From assembly GCA_910579465.1 (NCBI GenBank), contig CAJTUB010000003.1, positions 62,001-126,000 on the forward strand: a DNA stretch of 64,000 bases. The letters are read 5' to 3'. Positions within the stretch are counted from its first letter, which is position 1; each line of letters opens with the position of its first letter. This stretch comes from an uncultured Lachnospiraceae bacterium (lineage in GTDB: Bacteria; Bacillota; Clostridia; Lachnospirales; Lachnospiraceae). The position numbers and the translations under genes were made by a program. Under the pieces are notes generated by a model. It worked only from the letters and a program-made list of their open reading frames with translations, had not been told where the DNA came from and ran no database searches. Below are positions 61,293 through 64,000 of this stretch, piece after piece.

Positions 61293-61339
61293 GCGCTTGC
61301 CGGAGTACGGAAAATTTATGAGAGAGTGTGAAGAAGCGT

Positions 61340-63715
61340 ATGAATAAGAAGAAAATAAGTTTAGCGATACCGTTCGGGTGTCTTGCAGTAGTAGTGTTGG
61401 CTCTTGGCTGGTCGGTTGCAAAGAACCATCTGAAGGCGGACGATTTTGAACCCTTCGTCCGTTGGTTTGTGACCGTATTTTTTGTCGGAATCAGCTTTTA
61501 TCCGCTGGCAGCCTGTCTGTTCCGGAGGTTTTCGGATAAGGGATACTTTTTCGGGAAGGTGCTTGGAATTGTTATCAGCGGCTGGCTTGTCTGGGTGCTG
61601 TCCTCGATTCACCTTGTAAAGTTTACCGCAGTCAGCTGCTATGTCATACTGGGACTCTGTGCAGTGGTGAATTACGGCCTTGCGGTGTATTTCTGCAGGA
61701 AGAAAAAAATCAGGCTCCTCGAGTTTTTCGGGCTTACGGACGGCTCTGCCGTACCGGCAAAGATACTTTGGTACGAGGCATTTTTCTTTGTGCTCTTCGC
61801 AGCGCTGACCTATTTAAAATGCTTTAATCCGGAGGCAAACGGGACAGAGCGCTTCATGGACTACGGGTTTATGACCAGTATGATGAAGTCTTCTTATATG
61901 CCGCCGGAGGATTTCTGGTTTTCCGGCACCTCGTTAAACTACTATTATCTCGGACAGTATTTTGCTACCTATCTTACGAAGCTTTCGGGTATCACGGTCA
62001 ATTACGGATATAATCTGGCGCTGATGATGACCGCCTCGTTCTGTATGATACTGGTATATTCGCTTGTTTCCCGTATCTTTGAGGTATTTATGGGAGAGCG
62101 TACGGATGCTTTCCGGCAGCAGAAGAAGAGAACGATTGCGTCAGAGCCGTTTCTTGTGCAGGTGTTCTGCCGCATTGCGGGTATACTCTCCGGACTTGCG
62201 GTGACATTTGCAAGCTCCTGCCACTATTTTGTATATGCAAAGCTGGTGCCGGTAGTCCGGGAAATTCTTGGAATCGAGGGAGAGACCTCCTACTGGTTCC
62301 CGGATGCGACCCGGTACATCGGCTATCAGAGGGAAGGAACCGGAGATAAGACGATTCACGAGTTTCCGAGCTATTCGTTTGTGCTCGGGGACCTCCATGC
62401 CCATGTAACGAATATTATTTTTGTGTTGACGCTGCTTGCGGTACTTTTTGCGTGGCTGTTATACCGGAAGGAGCGCATGAAAAAGGCGGCCGGGGGCGTG
62501 CTGGAGCCGGTTGTTTATAAGGCGGAGCTTTTGCAGCCGCATATCATTGTGCTGAGCTTCTTTATCGGCATTTTCCAGATGACGAATTACTGGGATTTCC
62601 CGATTTACTTTGTTGTCTGCGGCGCTGTCATCTTAGTATCCAATGCGGTAATCTGCGGGTTTACGAAAAAGACCTTTCTGCTGACCGCGCTGCATGCGGC
62701 GGAGTTTATCGTCATTGCGTTTGTAACGGCGCTTATGTTTACCCTGCGGTTTGACAGTATGGCGGGCGGCATCGGCTTATGCAGTAAGCATACCGAGCTG
62801 TACCAGATGATTGTTGTCTGGGCGCTTCCTGTATTTATGGTGCTTGGTTATCTGGGTACACTGATTAAGGAAGAGAGAATAAGAAAGAAGGAGCGTCCGC
62901 AGCAGAACGAGCATCACAATCCGTTTTTTGCATGGCTTCAGAATCTGAAGGCTTCAGAGCTGTTTCTGATTATTTTAGGACTGTGTGCCATGGGTCTTGT
63001 GCTGCTGCCGGAGGTGGTCTATGTAGTGGACATATACGGCGGCGACTTCCAGAGGGCAAACACGATGTTCAAGCTGACCTATCAGGCGTTTATTTTGTTT
63101 GGTATCTGTATGGGGGCGTTAATTACCAGATATCTTTTGCTGCCGGGAAATGGAAAGCAGTTTGCCGCAGGGCTTGTCATGCTGTTTTTCCTGAATCAGA
63201 ATCTCGGGTATTTCAAAACCTCCTGTGAGACATGGTTTGGCGATTATAAAGATGTCGGACGGTATAAAACGCTTGATGCAGGAGCGTACATTTATGATAT
63301 TCATCCGGAGGATGCCAAGGCCATTGCCTGGATGAATGAAAACCTCGAGGGAAGGCCGGTCGTTTTGGAGGCAAACGGAGACAGCTATACGACCTATAAC
63401 CGTGTGTCGGTACTGACCGGCTGTCCTACGGTGCTTGGCTGGCGTACCCATGAATGGCTCTGGAAGGATGATGTGAAATTGGTAGATGCGCGGGCAGCGG
63501 ATATCAAAACGATTTATACCTGCGGCGACAGCGCAGAGGCACAGAGGCTTTTGGAAAAATACGATGTGGATTATCTGTATGTCGGGCGGCTTGAGAGGGA
63601 AAAATATATCAAGGAAGTTGCGCTTGATTATGATTATTTAAAATCACTCGGCGAGGTCGTGTATGAGGACCCGGAGGAAGCGTATTATCAGACGTTTCTT
63701 GTAAAAATAAAATAA
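61340..63715 (+). CDS. DUF2298 family large membrane protein
   Basis: A 791-residue protein with about 14 helices and a C-terminal outer domain. The DUF2298 signatures are present: ERFMDYGFMTSMMKSSYMPP, DFWFSGTSLNYYYLGQYFAT and PSYSFVLGDLHAHVTN. DUF2298 proteins are thought to be GT-C-like glycosyltransferases of surface glycans. The end domain includes EKYDVDYLYVGRLER, similar in place to the RYIIVDNDAR of the protein at 57314. Start: ATG at 61340, or GTG at 61328, which has a GAGAG site; the choice is open. It closes the glycan cluster. Confidence 0.87.
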   Translation: MNKKKISLAIPFGCLAVVVLALGWSVAKNHLKADDFEPFVRWFVTVFFVGISFYPLAACLFRRFSDKGYFFGKVLGIVISGWLVWVLSSIHLVKFTAVSCYVILGLCAVVNYGLAVYFCRKKKIRLLEFFGLTDGSAVPAKILWYEAFFFVLFAALTYLKCFNPEANGTERFMDYGFMTSMMKSSYMPPEDFWFSGTSLNYYYLGQYFATYLTKLSGITVNYGYNLALMMTASFCMILVYSLVSRIFEVFMGERTDAFRQQKKRTIASEPFLVQVFCRIAGILSGLAVTFASSCHYFVYAKLVPVVREILGIEGETSYWFPDATRYIGYQREGTGDKTIHEFPSYSFVLGDLHAHVTNIIFVLTLLAVLFAWLLYRKERMKKAAGGVLEPVVYKAELLQPHIIVLSFFIGIFQMTNYWDFPIYFVVCGAVILVSNAVICGFTKKTFLLTALHAAEFIVIAFVTALMFTLRFDSMAGGIGLCSKHTELYQMIVVWALPVFMVLGYLGTLIKEERIRKKERPQQNEHHNPFFAWLQNLKASELFLIILGLCAMGLVLLPEVVYVVDIYGGDFQRANTMFKLTYQAFILFGICMGALITRYLLLPGNGKQFAAGLVMLFFLNQNLGYFKTSCETWFGDYKDVGRYKTLDAGAYIYDIHPEDAKAIAWMNENLEGRPVVLEANGDSYTTYNRVSVLTGCPTVLGWRTHEWLWKDDVKLVDARAADIKTIYTCGDSAEAQRLLEKYDVDYLYVGRLEREKYIKEVALDYDYLKSLGEVVYEDPEEAYYQTFLVKIK

Positions 63716-63770
63716 AACACAACGAAGAAAAAGCGTATGAAGGAACAGGAAAGAACGGTGTAATCTTCCA

Positions 63771-63799
63771 GTGTAAGATTTCAAGGACGGCATATAATA
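63771..63799 (+). promoter_or_regulatory. Possible forespore (SigG-like) promoter of the spore protein gene
   Basis: GTGTA (63771-63775), 17-base spacer, TATAATA (63793-63799), which fits the ATnnTA part of the SigG -10 pattern but not its leading C. The -10 also reads as SigA TATAAT, but without a SigA -35 box. Tentative. Confidence 0.35.
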
Positions 63800-63832
63800 T
63801 CACCGTAATCGAGAGAGACGGACAGCAGAGAT

Positions 63833-63886
63833 GCAGTGCGGGTATCAGAGATTACGAAACGAAACTTTTCAAACTGCCCGCACTGC
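63833..63886 (+). other. Leader hairpin before the spore protein gene
   Basis: GCAGTGCGGG (63833-63842) and CCCGCACTGC (63877-63886) are perfect 10-base arms around a 34-base loop that can form a small GAAA/TTTC stem. It ends 12 bases before the AAAGGAG ribosome site; there is no T run. It may stabilise the spore mRNA. Confidence 0.65.
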
Positions 63887-63913
63887 GGGAGGTACGAGAA
63901 AGGAGTGAATGAT

Positions 63914-64000
63914 ATGTCTAAAGGTAGAAATCGTGTAGAAGTTCCGGAAGCAAGAGAGGCTATGGACCGTTTCAAGATGGAAGTTGCATCTGAAATCGGT
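63914..64000 (+). CDS. Alpha/beta-type small acid-soluble spore protein, N-terminal part
   Basis: Only the first 29 codons are in the window: SKGRNRVEVPEAREAMDRF and KMEVASEIG. VPEA...MDRFKMEVASEIG is the conserved N-terminal part of alpha/beta SASPs, which coat and protect DNA in dormant spores. The EVASE segment is the cleavage site of the germination protease GPR. An AGAAAGGAGTG ribosome site precedes the ATG. It shows that the organism, or its ancestor, forms spores. Confidence 0.93.
   Translation, partial: MSKGRNRVEVPEAREAMDRFKMEVASEIG

Noticed and set aside
1..64000. CRISPR arrays, tRNA or rRNA genes, transposases, phage genes
   Set aside because: No regularly spaced repeats, no cloverleaf-type sequences with CCA ends and no such protein domains were noticed; gaps between genes are mostly short.

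Overview
The window looks like part of a chromosome from a spore-forming, anaerobic Firmicute of the class Clostridia, most likely family Lachnospiraceae. The signs are an alpha/beta-type small acid-soluble spore protein at the right edge, a GerW (YtfJ) sporulation protein with a DUF2953 partner, a bifunctional Rel, HemZ, a type III glutamine synthetase, consensus AAGGAGG ribosome binding sites and SigA promoters of the TTGACA-17-TATAAT type. By eye the base composition is about half G+C. Genus cannot be fixed from the sequence alone. I count 57 genes, 55 on the plus strand and 2 small membrane-protein genes on the minus strand. I saw no tRNA, rRNA, CRISPR array, transposase or prophage gene.

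Layout. 1-1793: end of a sugar ABC importer operon (two permeases) plus a small membrane protein with an efflux-adaptor-like fold. 1914-6695: MATE exporter, M18 aminopeptidase, dUTPase and purA. 7221-9587: three unrecognised exported or membrane-anchored proteins, two of which share a KVEPSNPE module. 9766-17394: a stress and translation cluster of apt, rel, MBL hydrolase, hemZ, HD-GYP protein and aspS. 17447-22526: two ABC exporters, each with an N-terminal zinc ribbon, flanking a DUF1854 protein. 22664-27671: cold shock protein, then an operon with a membrane protein, xpt and a heterodimeric ABC exporter. 27770-34224: DUF624 protein, glycogen branching enzyme with a long lysine-rich tail, MscS channel, GlnN. 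34463-35519: DUF4097 and PspC envelope-stress proteins. 35807-41414: argS, two P-loop ATPases (DUF234-type and DUF815) and an SH3 membrane protein. 41536-43876: DUF378 (minus) and a YtrA-like GntR/ABC-2 operon. 44064-49063: a tightly coupled operon from CorA through a rhomboid-like zinc-ribbon protein and two unknowns to DUF2953 and GerW. 49182-54419: rpmB, yloU (Asp23), fakA, a membrane protein and recG, close to the conserved Firmicute order. 54758-63715: an AAA+ ATPase followed by a surface-glycan cluster (two GT2 glycosyltransferases, UDP-galactopyranose mutase, two very large membrane proteins). 63914 onward: start of the spore protein gene.

How they may work together. Most genes are housekeeping and lie in short-spaced or overlapping operons, so promoters are few and easy to see. 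The least explained parts are the ABC/DUF1854/ABC set, the galactofuranose-type glycan cluster with two divergent GT-C-like proteins, a structured 190-base inverted-repeat element before the AAA+ gene (54458-54649), a 22-bp perfect palindrome after pspC, and two 27-base inverted repeats placed directly after the -10 boxes of the csp and corA promoters.
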